A stretch of DNA of 5,546 bases from Elusimicrobiota bacterium (GTDB lineage Bacteria; Elusimicrobiota; Elusimicrobia; UBA1565; UBA9628): assembly GCA_028717865.1 (NCBI GenBank), contig JAQUMZ010000194.1, positions 1-5,546 on the forward strand. The letters are read 5' to 3'. Both the position numbers and the translations under genes were made by a program. Of the stretch, positions 5,293 to 5,546 are shown one piece after another (the first letter of the stretch is position 1; each line of letters begins with the position of its first letter). The notes beneath the pieces are model-generated. The model worked only from the letters and a program-made list of their open reading frames with translations, searched no databases and was not told the origin of the DNA.

Positions 5293-5546
5293 GCCGGCAG
5301 TCCTCCTGGAGCGGGCAGCCGGGGCAAGACGGAACCTTGCGGCAGTGCGCCTTGGCCAGGCGTACGAGCAGGGCGTGGAACTCGTTGTAGCCGGCCGCCT
5401 CGGCGGGCAGGCGCGCGACGAGGTAGGCCCGCGCGCGTTCGTAGGAGGCCGCGCGCCACCAGCCGAGGCGCGCGCCGATGCGCAGGGTGTAGGCGTCCAC
5501 CACAAAAGCCGGCCGGCCGGCGGCATAGAGCAGCATGCTGTCGGCG
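5276..5546 (-). CDS. HhH-GPD DNA glycosylase, endonuclease III-related, 5'-truncated by window edge
   Basis: Only the C-terminal 89 residues or so are present, ending at TAG 5276-5278; the start lies beyond base 5546. The visible part begins ADSMLLYAAGRPAFVVDAYT. This matches the segment just after the helix-hairpin-helix of base-excision glycosylases, with the catalytic Asp in VVDAYT. The phrase resembles the endonuclease III-like group that includes MagIII-type 3-methyladenine glycosylases more than canonical Nth (VDTHVxR). The C-terminus has C-x5-C-x2-C-x5-C (HCRKVPSCPGC...DC), a [4Fe-4S]-type cluster. Canonical Nth has C-x6 at the first spacing, so this is a one-residue variant. The YNEFHALLVRLAKAHC stretch before it is also characteristic. 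It is expected to excise damaged bases in the cytoplasm. The hairpin and any Lys are outside the window, so substrate and lyase activity cannot be judged. It overlaps the next gene by 17 bases. Family call is secure, subfamily less so. Confidence 0.88.
   Translation of the reverse strand, partial: ADSMLLYAAGRPAFVVDAYTLRIGARLGWWRAASYERARAYLVARLPAEAAGYNEFHALLVRLAKAHCRKVPSCPGCPLQEDCRHGRHR
5301..5307 (-). promoter_or_regulatory. Shine-Dalgarno of the ceramidase-like gene
   Basis: On the minus strand AGGAGGA lies 8 bases before ATG 5292 and is the best ribosome binding site in the window. It is embedded in the glycosylase coding region (within the Gln-Glu-Asp codons near the cysteine cluster) and fixes the start of the ceramidase-like gene, excluding the longer open frame upstream. 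Confidence 0.8.

Overview
This window is uniformly GC-rich (my estimate by eye, about 70%) and almost fully coding. It suggests a diderm, lipopolysaccharide-making Gram-negative bacterium, because the left half encodes Kdo synthesis and the Lpt export machine. I cannot place the lineage firmly. A GC-rich member of Elusimicrobiota or a deltaproteobacterial-type lineage would fit the gene order, but that is a guess. No tRNA, rRNA, CRISPR array, insertion sequence or phage gene is visible.

Left half, plus strand (1-2824): a tightly packed envelope operon. It runs from the 3' two thirds of kdsA (Kdo-8-phosphate synthase) to a small zinc-ribbon membrane protein of unknown function, then lptC, an lptA/OstA-like gene and lptB. 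The zinc-ribbon/lptC and lptC/lptA junctions are 4-base ATGA overlaps, so translation is probably coupled. KdsA makes the precursor of Kdo, the inner-core sugar of LPS. LptB is the ATPase of the inner-membrane LPS extractor, LptC takes up the extracted LPS, and LptA passes it across the periplasm. The partners LptF/LptG, KdsC and KdsD are not in the window. The zinc-ribbon gene is the least explained member.

Convergent junction (2825-2866): 42 bases between the stops of lptB and the opposing gene. It holds a short palindrome but no convincing terminator.

Right half, minus strand (5546 down to 2867): three genes read leftwards. First is the 3' end of a HhH-GPD DNA glycosylase with an Fe-S-type cysteine cluster, related to endonuclease III. 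It overlaps by 17 bases a secreted or membrane-anchored protein of the neutral/alkaline ceramidase superfamily, which keeps the zinc ligands but not an obvious serine nucleophile. After 23 bases comes a soluble TPR protein whose five central repeats lie in exact 40-residue (120-base) register. A perfect TATAAT hexamer sits in the gap before the TPR gene and may give it its own, nearly leaderless transcript.

Most of the window is ordinary housekeeping. The points most worth a second look are the zinc-ribbon protein inside the LPS operon, the altered active site of the ceramidase-like protein, the lipobox-type N-terminus of LptC, and the TPR array with its unusual promoter-like gap. I found no evidence of a wholly new system.
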